A stretch of 64,000 bases of DNA from Cryptomeria japonica (lineage: Eukaryota; Streptophyta; Pinopsida; Cupressales; Cupressaceae): the NCBI RefSeq assembly GCF_030272615.1, contig NC_081413.1, positions 552,573,136 to 552,637,135 on the forward strand. Reading direction: 5' to 3'. Below the pieces are notes generated by a model. It saw only the letters and a list, made by a program, of their open reading frames with translations, was not told the origin of the DNA and made no database searches. Shown here in pieces: positions 12,541 to 23,647 of this stretch (the first letter of the stretch is position 1; every line of letters starts with the position of its first letter). The position numbers and the translations under genes are program-made.

Positions 12541-13860
12541 TATGACTATGTCTATAATCCACCCACCAATTACAATGAGGTGAATCCTTAATATGATTCC
12601 AGACTAACAAAATTTTTGCATTCCTAGGCATAATAGGATTAGGAAGCATTAAATGAAAAATTACATACACCATAACAATGCAACAAATGAAAAAAGTTAA
12701 ATCTCATTATTCTAATCATTTGAAAGAGATAGAATTATACACAAAATAAATTTATATATAACTCCTTCAAGAACTTGCACAAAGCTTGACACTAAATGCT
12801 TTTCATTTGCTCTATAAATGACTATACAGTATAGAACTTGCTACCTTCACCTAGAGTCTAGAATCACTACTAGAACTAGAAAAGGAACCCCAGTGACTAT
12901 ACAACTTGCAAAACTGGTTGAGCCATGCCATTATCACCCTGATGCCTTTTGATGGAATGTGAGATGTTACACTCTATCCAACAGATCATTTCCAAATAGA
13001 GGAGGAAGCCCTTATGCCTAGGAACAGAGACAATGGAAAGAGGAGCCTGAGCCTTCATGCCCACGATTAGGGAAAGTAATATGTTGGGGAGGGGTTGTAG
13101 CTTCCATGTCATCACAAAGATGACTGGCTACCACTCCCCACCTAAACAAATCCTTCTTTCATTCCTCTGTGGGCTCCTTCTTCAAACCCCTTGCCATCCT
13201 ATGGCAGAGTAGAAGCAGAGGATGTGCCATGCTTGGCCTTTCTTGACAAGAAAAGGCTTTCACACCTCCTCTGGCATTCCTTCTCACTTTCACAACCTCT
13301 CTGACAATAAACAAACTCACATAGAAGAAAACAAAAAAACACCCATCTGGTATCATAGAGCACACAACAACTCCATGCACGATCCTGCTCAAACATCATC
13401 TTCCTTTCTGAGGAAAAAACCACTCTCAGAAAATGAAAAAGGTTTCTTTTCTGAGTTTCTCTTCTACCAATTAAGTCACCACTCCATTTTATTTATAACA
13501 TTTTCACACTTCATTTGGTGATGCTCATTCACATGAAAAATCATCATTTTGGTGTTTTTCAACATGACTGTAGACTCTAGAAGTCATGCCTATCAAATCC
13601 ACTACATCCTGCTAAGACTCATCTATTGTGAATGATTTTGTTCTGATTTTATTCTTCCTTGATTGGACAAATTCTGTTCAGAATCCCTGACAACAAGCAA
13701 CCTGAGCTCTTATTTCTCAGAGAAATCCGTGATCTCCCATCTCTAACTCAGAAGCTATCAAATCCTTTTATGCCTCTGAAACCATCATCCTCGCTTGTCT
13801 AATCAACCTCAACTCAAGAGAAACCTTCAAACTAGTCCCTCAAGAATGAGTCAGCATCCA
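12541..13860. other. Compositionally distinct stretch within the hAT insert
   Basis: From about 12840 to 13860 the + strand is C-rich, unlike the GCGAG arrays and the AT-rich flanks. Overlapping minus-strand frames of 72-77 codons exist (12897-13115, 13159-13423), but none is recognisable. It could be a captured host fragment or old untranslated sequence. Confidence 0.3.
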
Positions 13861-14560
13861 AGCCTTAAAAATTTTAGGTTGCGAGCTAGTGACCAGATCT
13901 TTTGTGGTTAAGTTTTATGGTTATCACCAGCTCATGAGGTAAAATGTCTGAAGATGTGATCAAGCCATGAGTTGGCGACAAGTTGGTTTGGGTTTACATC
14001 GCGAGGTCTCTAGCTTTTTGGGTGTTAGCATTTTATGTTACGGAGCTGGAGATTGTTAGTGAAATTGCTTTGGTCATGAGTTGGTCTGATGTCATACATT
14101 ATAGTCATGAGAGTTAGCGAGTAACTCATTTCATACAGTTTTTGCTAGCTCTCATGTTTGTTTAATGTTAGCATTTTTAGGTCACGAGCTAGCGACTAGA
14201 CAGTTTGTGGTTAGGTTTAGTGGTTATCGCCAGCTCACGAAGTTAAATGTCTGAAGACCTGGTCAAGCCATGAGCTTGCGAGTGAAGTGCTAGTGGTTAA
14301 GAGATAAACAGTTTTATGTTGGTGAGTATGTGACAAGGGTTAAAGTTACCACTATCTCCAAGTCATTGCGGTGATGAGGACTTAACATTTGTGGTTGAGA
14401 ATTGGTGAGTGCCAGTTCAGTTTCCCTTAGTCGCTAGATCTCGAGGTTAAGAAGGCTTATTATTTTCAGCTTGTGAGTTGGAGATAGAGAGAGTCATAAG
14501 GGCTTGTTGCTAGGTCGCAAGATTTTCTAATGGGCAGTCTTCCAAATAGAGAGTTGACGA
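13861..14560. repeat. Right GCGAG-motif array
   Basis: This shares the motif of the left array (TTGCGAGCTAG, TCGCCAGCTCACGA). The sub-block 13984-14130 aligns in direct orientation with 6590-6750, including GAGGTCTCTAG and GAAATTGCTTTGGTCA. It lies between the accessory ORF and the right subterminal cluster. Confidence 0.65.
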
Positions 14561-14593
14561 CTGTGTGCCACGTGTTTTAATTACTTAAAGTTA

Positions 14594-14990
14594 ATAGCTT
14601 GAAATCACCAATATTTATTTTTTATGGTTTGAAAATAGCTTGAAATTGCCAATATTTTTTTTTTATGGTTTGAAAATAGCTTGAAATCGCCAATATTTTT
14701 TTTTTCGGTTTGAAAATAGGTTGAAATTGCCAATGCAAATATTTTTCTGGTTTTAAAAACATTACCATTCGCCCATGCAATTATTTTTTGGGTTTTAAAA
14801 ATAGTACAATTCGCCAGGATTTTTCACAAACTTTGAGCAATCATGGCTAATTCGCAAGTGGAGATTATTATTTTTCTTCGTAAACCACAAAAATTTACCA
14901 GTAAAATTAAAATTTTCCTCAGAATTATACAACTTTTGCCAGGTTCTTACACCTTGTCCAAGGGGGAGGTTTCTTAAAGTTTTCCCTGTA
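14594..14990. repeat. Right subterminal cluster with a ~40-bp tandem repeat
   Basis: Positions 14594-14738 hold four tandem copies of a ~40-base unit (AGCTTGAAATCGCCAATATT, a T-run, then GGTTTGAAAAT). CATTCGCCCATGC, AATTCGCCAGG and AATTCGCAAG follow. The core matches the left-end cluster. The end of the insert, TTTTCCCTGTA, is at 14980-14990. Confidence 0.6.
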
Positions 14991-14998
14991 ATGGTTTC
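14991..14998. repeat. Right target-site duplication of the hAT insert
   Basis: ATGGTTTC, paired with TTGGTTTC at 2513-2520. The gypsy RT frame resumes immediately after it. Confidence 0.7.
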
Positions 14999-15004
14999 AT
15001 CTGA

Positions 15005-17995
15005 CCAATCGATTATGAAGATTAGATCTCCAACATTGTACCTATCAAAAAACCAAATGGGGGCATTCGTATCTGTACAGACTTTAGAGATTTGAAGAGG
15101 GTCTGTCCTAAGGATGACTTTCCCCTACCAAACATCGACATGATCGTGGACCTAACAGAAGGACATGCCATGCTTTCTCTAATGGATGGCTTTTTAGGTT
15201 ACAACTAGATAAATATTTCTCCAGAAGATCAACATAAAACTTCCTTCACATGCCCATGGGGAACATACTATTGGAATGTGGTGCCTTTTGGTCTAAAGAA
15301 TGCAGGGGCGACCTATCAAAGAGCTATGACCACCATCTTTCATGATATGATGCAGACCATAATGGAGGATTATGTCGATGACTTATTGGCAAAATCATTA
15401 ACAAGAGAAGATCATCTTGCCATATTAGATAAAATCTTTGACAGACTAGAACAATATCATGTTCGACTCAATCCAAAGAAATGTGTCTTTGGAGTCACCT
15501 CAGGGAAGCTTTTAGGATACATTGTCTCAAGCAAGCGCATTGAGGTCGATCCAACAAAAGTCAAAGCAATCATGGACATGCCACCCCCAAAGAATATCAA
15601 TCAACTAAGGACACTACAAGGGTGGCTAGAATCAATTCGAAGATTCATTTCACAACTAGCATATAAGTGTCATCCCTTTACACATTTGTTACACAAAAAC
15701 ATCTGCTTTCAATGGGATGCTAGATGTCAGAAAGCATTCCATATGCTTAAGGACTATCTCATGAATACACCATTGTTGATCCCACCAAATCAAGGCAGAC
15801 CTCTCTTGCTATATATCTCAGCTACTAATACATCATTGGGAGTACTACTGGCACAACACAATGTAGAAGGGAAAGAGTGTGTTGTGTACTATATCTCTCA
15901 CACACTGGTCTGCTATGAACTCAATTACACACCTATTGAGAGAGATTGCCGAGTAGTTATATTGGCAGCTACTAAATTAAGGCTCTACCTATTAACACAT
16001 AAAGTACAACTCATTGCTAAGATTGATCCACTAAAGTACTTACTCAACAAAGTAGCATTGACAGGCCGCTTGGCCAAATGGGTGATGATTTTGAGTGAAT
16101 TTGACATTAAATATGTGGATCACAAGGCTATCAAAGGTCAAGTTATTGCAAATCAGTTGGTCGATGCAACCGTCATAGGTGATCATCCTCTTATTTCTAA
16201 TTTTCCAGATGAAGAGATATTCATGATCACAACAATGCAACCATGGAAGTTATACTTTGATGGTTCATATACTAGGCATGGCTTGGGGGTAGGCATTCTA
16301 TTTATCACACCTCAAGGTGACAACATTCCAAAGTCTTACAAGATAACATTTCCATTTACAAAAAACATAGTAGAATATGAGCCCTTGATCACATGACTCA
16401 GATTGGCCATACAATGGAAATTAAAAGAGCTACAGATATATGGTGACTCCCAACTGGTCATCTGACAAGTCACAGATGAATATCAAACCAAGGATGATAA
16501 GCTCATGCCATACAAGCAAATGGTGAACAGTTTAAAGGCATCATTTACAACTATCACCTTTGAGCAGATACCAAGATATCAGAATCTAGTTGCTGATGCT
16601 TTGGCCACAATTGTATCTCTTCTAGATCTTCCACAAAATTCAACACGCTACGAGTTCTTGGTAGAATAACTTTGGATTCTTTCTTATGATATCCCCAAAT
16701 TTGAGATGATATGTCGCCTTGTTGGTTCCAAATCCCCATGGTACAATGAGTTCTACACCTACCTCTGCAATCACACACTTCCTCCTAACCAATCGAATAA
16801 CCAACGCAAAACCTTCATTCGCCAAACCACTTGATACACCATCATTCTTGAAACCCTATACCAATGCAATCTTGATGGTACGCTCCTTCAATGTCTGGAA
16901 CAGGATGAGACAACAAAGGCCTTGGAAGAGGTACATGAAGGAATTTGTGGGACTCACTCAAGTGGTCCTTCCTTAGCAAAGAAGATCATGCATGTTGGAT
17001 ACTATTGGCCATCTAAGGAAAAAGATTCCTACTATTTTATCAGAAAATGCAAGAAGTGCCAAGTTCATGGAGACTTGATGCATGCACCAACCTAGGAATT
17101 ACAACCAATCACCACACCATGGCCTTTTTGTCAGTGGGGCCTTGACCTTGTGGGTAAAATCCATCCATCCTCATCCAACGGTCATAAGATCATCATTGCC
17201 GCTACTGAATATTTCACAAAGTGGATTGAAGTTGTTCCACTTACCCAAGTCACTGGCAAGAAGATCGCCTCATTCATCCTTAATTACATCATTTGCTGGT
17301 ATGGTGTACCCATATCCATCATCATAGATAATGGACTCCCATTCAAAAATCAGGACGTCTGTGAACTCTATGAGAAATTCCACATCCAACACCGGTTTTC
17401 CACTCCCTATTACCCATAAGGAAATGGCCAGGATGAAGCATCAAACAAGAACATATTGAGAATTCTCAAGAAGACAGTCAATGATGCTGGCCATGATTGG
17501 CTCGTTCAATTGAATCCAGCACTATGGGCATATCGAACCAGCATTCAAACCCCTACAGGCGCAACTCCTTACTCATTGGTCTATGGAGCAAAAGCTATCT
17601 TACCTATTAAAGTTGAGATACCATCTCTATGAGTTTCCTTGCATAATCTTATAGATGATGAAGCATACAGAGTATCATGTCTCCAAGATTTAGAACTACT
17701 AGATGAAAGGCAACAAGCTACATACAACCACCTCAAGGCATATCAACAGCGCATGAGCAAAAGCTACAATCATTGCGTCCAACCTCGCACATTTGAGGTA
17801 GGCGATCTTGTTCTAAGAGAGAACCCTTGAAATCAACCAAACAGGGAACATCAAGGAAAGTTTGAGTCTAATTGTTTAGGACCCTATGTCATCACGACCG
17901 TCTTTGGGTCTGGGGCATATCAGTTGGCAACCTTCGAAGGTGAACCACTAGTAGATCCTATCAACAACATGCACCTCAAATGGTTTCATACATAA
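15005..17995 (+). pseudogene. Tat-type gypsy pol: RT, RNase H, second RNase H, integrase
   Basis: A single frame from 15005 to TAA 17993-17995 with about ten in-frame stops. RT shows CTDFRDLKRVCPKDDFPLPN, VVPFGLKNAGATYQRAM and the catalytic YVDD at about 15370. The first RNase H follows (15790-16130). A second, separate RNase H-type domain begins WKLYFDGSYTRHG at about 16243; two RNase H domains are diagnostic of the Tat lineage. Integrase has its HHCC finger at about 16935-17070 (KCKKCQVHGD), then core residues in WGLDLVGK, IIDNGLPF and [10 protein letters not shown]. The C-terminal segment ends at INNMHLKWFHT. It is continuous with the 1138-2520 half across the hAT insert. Confidence 0.92.
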
Positions 17996-20560
17996 GCTAT
18001 ACAGCACATCAGGCTCCTTCCAATACCAAAAAATATCAAAAACATTCAAAAAAATACAAAACATCCAAGAAAATAGTAAAGAAAATCATTCATCCAAATG
18101 GTGAACAACCACTCCGGTGGCACCTTGGGTAAGTTTGATGGTGAAAACCTAGTAAACAGGCACCACTCGTAAAGGCTATGGCTCCATTGTCTTTCAGACT
18201 TGTTGCAATCACATCCATTATATCCATTACATCCATCCATCCATCATTCAATCCATGGCTTGTTATTGATCTGCAATCAAGGTTAGTACTTCATGTGTTT
18301 TGTATCCCGCTTTTTCATAGTCATGTCTAAACTGGGGACAAGGCTCTAACCTATTGATGGAAGTGGATTCTACATTATGTGTGATTCATTAAGTTTTTCA
18401 TTCAAAACTATCTCACAAAATCCAAAAACATTTGAAAACACTCACAAAAGTCCAATAACATTCACAAAATTCCAAAAAATCTAAAAACCATTATAAAACA
18501 TCCAAAACAAATCAAAAACATGGCAAACACATAAAATCCTTTGTACATACACAATCAAGACAGACCCCAAATAGACATTTTTGCGCTACTCAAAAAACGT
18601 TGATCACTTAACAAATCAACCAAACAATAAAAAATGTTGGTCAGTTTGATAAGTTATTCATTTATATTAGGTTCCTACACTACTCCAGGATATCCACAAG
18701 TGATTAGAGTGGTCAGAATAGTTCCTAAGTATCATTTTGTTTATTGTCTGCAAATTATTCCAATGAAGTTCTAGGGCATGTACTAACGGTGTCTACATGG
18801 GAAGTTCACTAAGCTACATGATCTTATGCAAAATACAGTCATAGATCACTACGACTTGCTGACTACAATGTATACCTTGACCATATGAGCATCAACCATT
18901 ATGGAGGGTCCATATTCTCTGTAGATGCTGCTTGCTTACAGGTACAATGCTCCAAACTTGGTTCCTAATGCCTCATCCAAGATTAATACTACCATGCTTA
19001 ATGATGAAAATAAAAGCATTATGGATCGTCATTCCATCTCATCTGTTTATATTGCATTTCGTTGCATATCACCCATCCATTTGTTCATTAATTATTCATA
19101 CTTATGGTTTTATATACAAGAGTGAACAAGTTAAAATATGAGAGGTTATTTAATCATAAATTGGTCTTGGATACAATCCTGACGGAGTTCTCTGATACAT
19201 CATCTGTACATCATACAATTTCTCACCAACTTGCATTCGTCTATCATGAACGCATGGCATCATCATTCCATGGCATTTAGTTGCATTTAAATGCATCTAG
19301 TTCATTATTATTTACTTACATATAGGTTCATTACATCCATTTTAGATATCCATTTAAGTGCATTTAACATCATTTAGGTCGAATTCATTATCATTCACTT
19401 GCATTAGCATCATTACATCATTTCGTCATTGCAAAATAAAGGCATTTAGATTCATTTGTCTAACTTTCCCATCATTTCATTTACTACCATTATTAACCAT
19501 TAACGTACTTTTATTTCATCATCTAGGTACTGTTAGATGTCTTTTAAAACATTCATCATCATTTAAATTTGTTTGCAATACATTCATTTGCATTCATTTA
19601 GTTGCATTCATATGCATTTATCTATTAGTCAAATACATTCATCTATCCATCAGGTATATTCTTATACTCATTCATTTTTCATTCTCATCATTTCAAGTTT
19701 CATTTGGATTCATTAAGATGCATTCCTTATCCTTTTTAATTGCATTAAGGTGTAGTTATTCATTATCTCTTAGTTGCATTTAGTTGCATTATCATTTCAC
19801 TTAGTCATGTTTTAAAGTCATTTAGAATCATAACATAAACATTTGTGTCAACATTTGTTTATTCATTTTACATGTGCATTCATTTAAGATCATCGCATAA
19901 ACATTTGAATCACCATTTGTTTATCCATTTTGCATTCATTTTTAACCATCTATAAACATTTACATAAACCATTTGACTCATTACATTTCATCATATCAAA
20001 CACCGGATGCATATCATCATTTCATCAACATAAACACAAAGTACTATTTTATAGTTAAACATCACTCATTCATCATTTTGCATACATCATCATCATGGCG
20101 TTACATACATAAAGCATTACAATAACGCATCATATATGTATTTATCTTGCATCCACATGTTAGCATCACATTCATAAAAATGCATATCAACATCATAAAA
20201 TCATCATCACATACATAAGTAATCATCATTTGCATCACATTACATAGCAAAGTACCAAAGTGTCATCCATCTAGTAACTTGCATATACATATCAGCAACT
20301 CATCCATAAAACATGCATAATCAAAAGAAAATCATCCATGGCATAAATCTAAGCATAACTCATAAACTCATCATCCTACATAAACCCATACATAAAATCA
20401 ACATCCATATCATCACAAAATATGGGATCTCCTCATATATCACATCATATATCATCTCACAAAGCATATGTGTATTAGAGTACAATGATGTCAAAAATAT
20501 TAGCTACCAAGAGCCATCCAAGTCAGTCCAAAATGACAATATAATACAATACATAAAGCT
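17996..20560. repeat. Low-complexity CATTTA/GCATT region after pol
   Basis: Positions 18400-18560 carry CCAAAAACATTT-type repeats, and 19230-20450 are a degenerate array of CATTTAGTTGCATT and CATCATTT words. ORFs here are low-complexity only. This is the long non-coding region between pol and the antisense ORF of a Tat element. Confidence 0.65.
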
Positions 20561-20599
20561 CTCTCAAATGCCACTCTGGCCAGATGCTGCTCCAGCATG

Positions 20600-21469
20600 A
20601 TCGCCTACTCCCCCACTACCCCTTGCATCACCCACACTATCTTGTTGTGGAGGAACCATAACACCACCACTTCTCTACATCCTTTGAGCCTGCTCTGATC
20701 TCACCTGATGCATCTGTGAATAGCTCAGTGCCCGCTGACTGGCTGGCACCGCCTGCTCATATAAACCCCACCAATACTCTATCTCCACCTAAGCCTGCCA
20801 TATCTCCCTCATCATCTCCCTAGTAGGACCCTGTGCTCCTACCCCAACTCATACTCTCTCTTGCAACTCCAGCAATCTCTCCACCACATCATCTCTCTCT
20901 CGTAGCACTACAGTCAACTCTGACTCTCGTGCAAATAGCTGAACATCTCTAGCTGCAATCTCTGCCTCACAATCCTCCACCATGCCTCGGCTACTACAAG
21001 GTGAATATGCATATGTACTAACATATTCTCCCTTAGATCCCCTCCTCCACCTATAGCTCCCTCTCCTCCACCAGTAGCTCCCTTACCCATATCCATAGGT
21101 GCCTTTCCCTCCCCAATATCCCTACCACCCAATCTGACTCCTCCCTGAATCAAAGGACCCTGTGACAGATGCAATGGCTGCCTGCCTCTCCTCTTCCTCT
21201 GTAACCATCCTCCTCCACCACCTGCACCTCCAAATCCACCACCACCCCTAAATCCACCACCCGCACCTCCTCCTCCTCCTCCAAACCCTCCATCACCACC
21301 TCCCCCATCTCCTCCTCCTCCATCACCTCTACTTCATCCACCTACTAAAGTCCTCACCCTCCTCTCCTCCTCCATCATTGTCTCCTATCCTCCTCAAAGG
21401 ATGGTATCGGCTCCGTTGGATCTGAAATGCACAGAATAGGATGCGTAGTAAGATACTGTGTATACTCCT
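20600..21469 (-). pseudogene. Low-complexity tail downstream of the plant mobile domain
   Basis: The minus strand is GGA/GGT-rich and codes Gly/Glu/Val-rich runs, for example an acidic-glycine stretch at 21341-21150, with stops in every frame. It is placed where the C-terminus of the antisense ORF should be, and frame continuity with the domain upstream is lost. It is annotated as a decayed tail, not a separate gene. Confidence 0.45.
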
Positions 21470-22563
21470 CTGTCACTCCTGCATCCACAATCCCCGACCT
21501 CATTTGCCACGGTCTTGACTATAAAGTCTAGAACTTGGCTAAGGCCTAATCATATGGTAACACTGGCCCCCACTGGAATCTCTCTCGTATCGCCTGTACA
21601 TACTCTCATAATCCCCTTGGTACATCCTCCCTCCATCCAAACTGCCTCATCACTCTACCCAGTACCTATCTCTCCAAATTGTAGGTTGTCCTACCAATCA
21701 AAAATTGTGTCATAAATATATATGGCAAAGCCTCTGCATCATCCTCCCATGGCTCACACTCAATATATGGCCCCCATATCATTGCATCCAAATCATCCAA
21801 CACTCATCGCCACCACTCCAACTTCCCCAAGTGGGGCTAGCTCATCATACCTCCATACATATAGACATAGGGTTGACTGGCCATGACACTGGCAAGTGCT
21901 CCCAAGCACATATATGCAACAATGTGATCCCTACTCCTAGTGATCTCGCCTCATGGTACACCACCTCATGTAGCTCCCTGTATAGATGGGCTAACACACA
22001 TGGTCCCCAAGCATACCGGGTCCCCTCAGTCATCATATGCTTGATCACCTGGCCCCAACCAATGGCCAGTCCATGCGACCGTCGATCAAGGTACAATAAA
22101 CCTCTGATGATCCTTGATAACACTGCTGGTAATGGCTCATATAATGTTGCTATGTCCTCCTATGCTACTAAGCCATCATCAATATACACATCCTTTGCAA
22201 AAAAATGTTGTACAACTGATGTACCCAATGCTCGGTCATATGTCACCAGATCCCCTCAGATAGGGATATACAAAATCTGCCACACATCCTCCAATGTAAC
22301 GGTCATCTCACCCATAGCCAAATGGAATGTGTAAGTCTCGTTGTGCCACTTCTATGTTAATGTCATCATCAGGCTGTGATTCATCCTAATCATGGGCATG
22401 TACATCACATCATACAGACCTATTGCTACGATGCAATCAATCTTGACCTCTGTCAACGGATCTCTCAATTGTTGCATAGCTGGATGCCGCTCCCACATCT
22501 GTAAGACAGGAAGATCCTCCTACAAAAAATACACATCACCATCCTCATCAGTTGTTTTGTTTC
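21470..22563 (-). pseudogene. Antisense plant mobile domain (PMD, aminotransferase-like) ORF
   Basis: Read right to left, the domain starts near 22563 with LPVLQMWERHPAMQQL at about 22515. ETYTFHLAMGEMTVTLEDVW follows, diagnostic of the plant mobile domain family (PF10536). The block 22123-21845 contains YRELHEVVYHEARSLG and TLLHICAWEHLPV. A frameshift near 21855 precedes PYIFMTQFLIGRTTYNLERY. In-frame TAG stops occur at about 22528 and 22355. The domain is known both in host proteins (MAIL1/MAIN) and in transposons. Its antisense position after integrase fits the extra ORFs reported for Tat-lineage elements, so I assign it to the same element rather than to a host gene. Confidence 0.85.
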
Positions 22564-23345
22564 AAAATTTCTTAAGTTTAAACCTAGACTATCAACAAAT
22601 ACTTTGATCAAGTATCTTCGGGTCTCAACAGGTAAGCAATCATGTCAAACCTAGACTACAACAAACATTTAGCATAATGACCTAGTCTCAATGAGGCTAT
22701 TATGATTCAAAACAACTTATCCATCCATTCACCCACCATCGGCATCAGGAGATTATCTTTTTTCTAAAAAACTGGGGAATCTATTTTTTCAGACAAAAGT
22801 GTTATTTTGATAGAAATCACACTAAAACAACTACACAATTGCACTAAACAACCAATAGCACTAATACTACTACACAACAACGCCATTCCATGACAATAGC
22901 GCAACAAGACTAACTCAAATGCACTAAAACTACAGTAGTGCTAAAACAACTACACGACTGCGCTAGACATTGCGATAGTGCTAAAACCACTATGCAATAG
23001 TGCTATAGCGGCACAAAAGCGCTAGTTTAACTGACAATAATGCTAAACCATAGTTTTAGCGCTATTGTCTTGACTCAACTTGGAAGATTGAAAAAAGCCA
23101 TAAAAAATACATAAAAAGTAAAAATTCAAATTGGCGTACCACTGGTCCGTAGTCATCTGGCCGCTGGAATCGATGGACCCGCTCTAGTTGATGATCTGCT
23201 ATTGGTACTGGCATTCTGACTATTGCTCGCTCCTTCACAAAAGGTCAATATCAGAGCTCTTAATTGTTGTAGAGATGGATGCAAATGACCCTGTTTTTAC
23301 CCCTTCACCCCAATATATACCCTCAACCCTAAACCTAATTTTACC
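22564..23345 (-). other. Leader of the antisense PMD ORF with AGTGCTA-type words
   Basis: Positions 22810-23075 contain about a dozen AGTGCTA/TAGCACT-like words, with variants GCGCTA and GCACTAA. On the minus strand, GGTATATATTGG (23310-23322) is a TATA-like site upstream of the antisense ORF. No other coding signal is seen. Confidence 0.45.
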
Positions 23346-23557
23346 CTACTCACTGTCGTGGTCCCTGTGAACTTCCATTGCCTCCCATTTCTCCATTTTA
23401 TCTCTGATTTCTTCTATTATTTCATCGTTATTGCTAATTTCTTCTTTTCTACCTCCTCGCCAAATTTCGTTCTTTTTCGAGAGATCGCCCGATTTTTTGT
23501 AATTTTTCAGCCCATCTCTCAAGGGGGCATACCACCCACTAAATTAACATTTATGGG

Positions 23558-23647
23558 GCATATTTCTTCACACCTATTTTTCATTCTTTGAAATGACGCG
23601 ATGCATATTTCTTCACACCTATTTTTCTTTCTTTGAAATGACATGAT
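23558..23647. repeat. Two tandem copies of a 45-bp unit
   Basis: The unit starting GCATATTTCTTCACACC begins at 23558 and again at 23603, and ends with CTTTGAAATGAC. It lies just before the putative LTR start. Confidence 0.8.

Larger units (their letters stand above)
2521..14990 (+). mobile_element. Giant (about 12.47 kb) hAT-type DNA transposon inserted in Tat RT
   Basis: The insert interrupts gypsy RT at codon GF, and the RT resumes immediately to the right. Its left end starts CAGAGAGTTTTTTAG; the right end read on the opposite strand starts TACAGGGAAAACTTTAAG, so the terminal inverted repeats are short and imperfect (shared CAGnGA, TTTA). Contents in order: a CGCCAAT-type motif cluster, hAT transposase (3261-6032), a GCGAG array, a large unrecognised ORF (8616-11924), a unique region, a second GCGAG array, and a second CGCCAAT-type cluster. 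Autonomous hATs are usually 3-5 kb, so this is very large. The accessory half could be a separate element nested inside, but I see no LTR-type boundary for one. Confidence 0.65.

Noticed and set aside
6590-14560. The GCGAG arrays as LTRs of an element nested in the hAT
   Set aside because: Only a ~150-base block aligns between the two arrays; I see no TG...CA ends, PBS, PPT or TSD.
19230-20600. ORFs at 19358-19783 and 20313-20600 as genes
   Set aside because: They are translations of CATTTA/CATCA low-complexity repeats with no domain and no relatives in the window.
21458-22334. Plus-strand ORFs at 21458-22334
   Set aside because: They are antisense to the plant mobile domain frame, which has clear family motifs on the minus strand.
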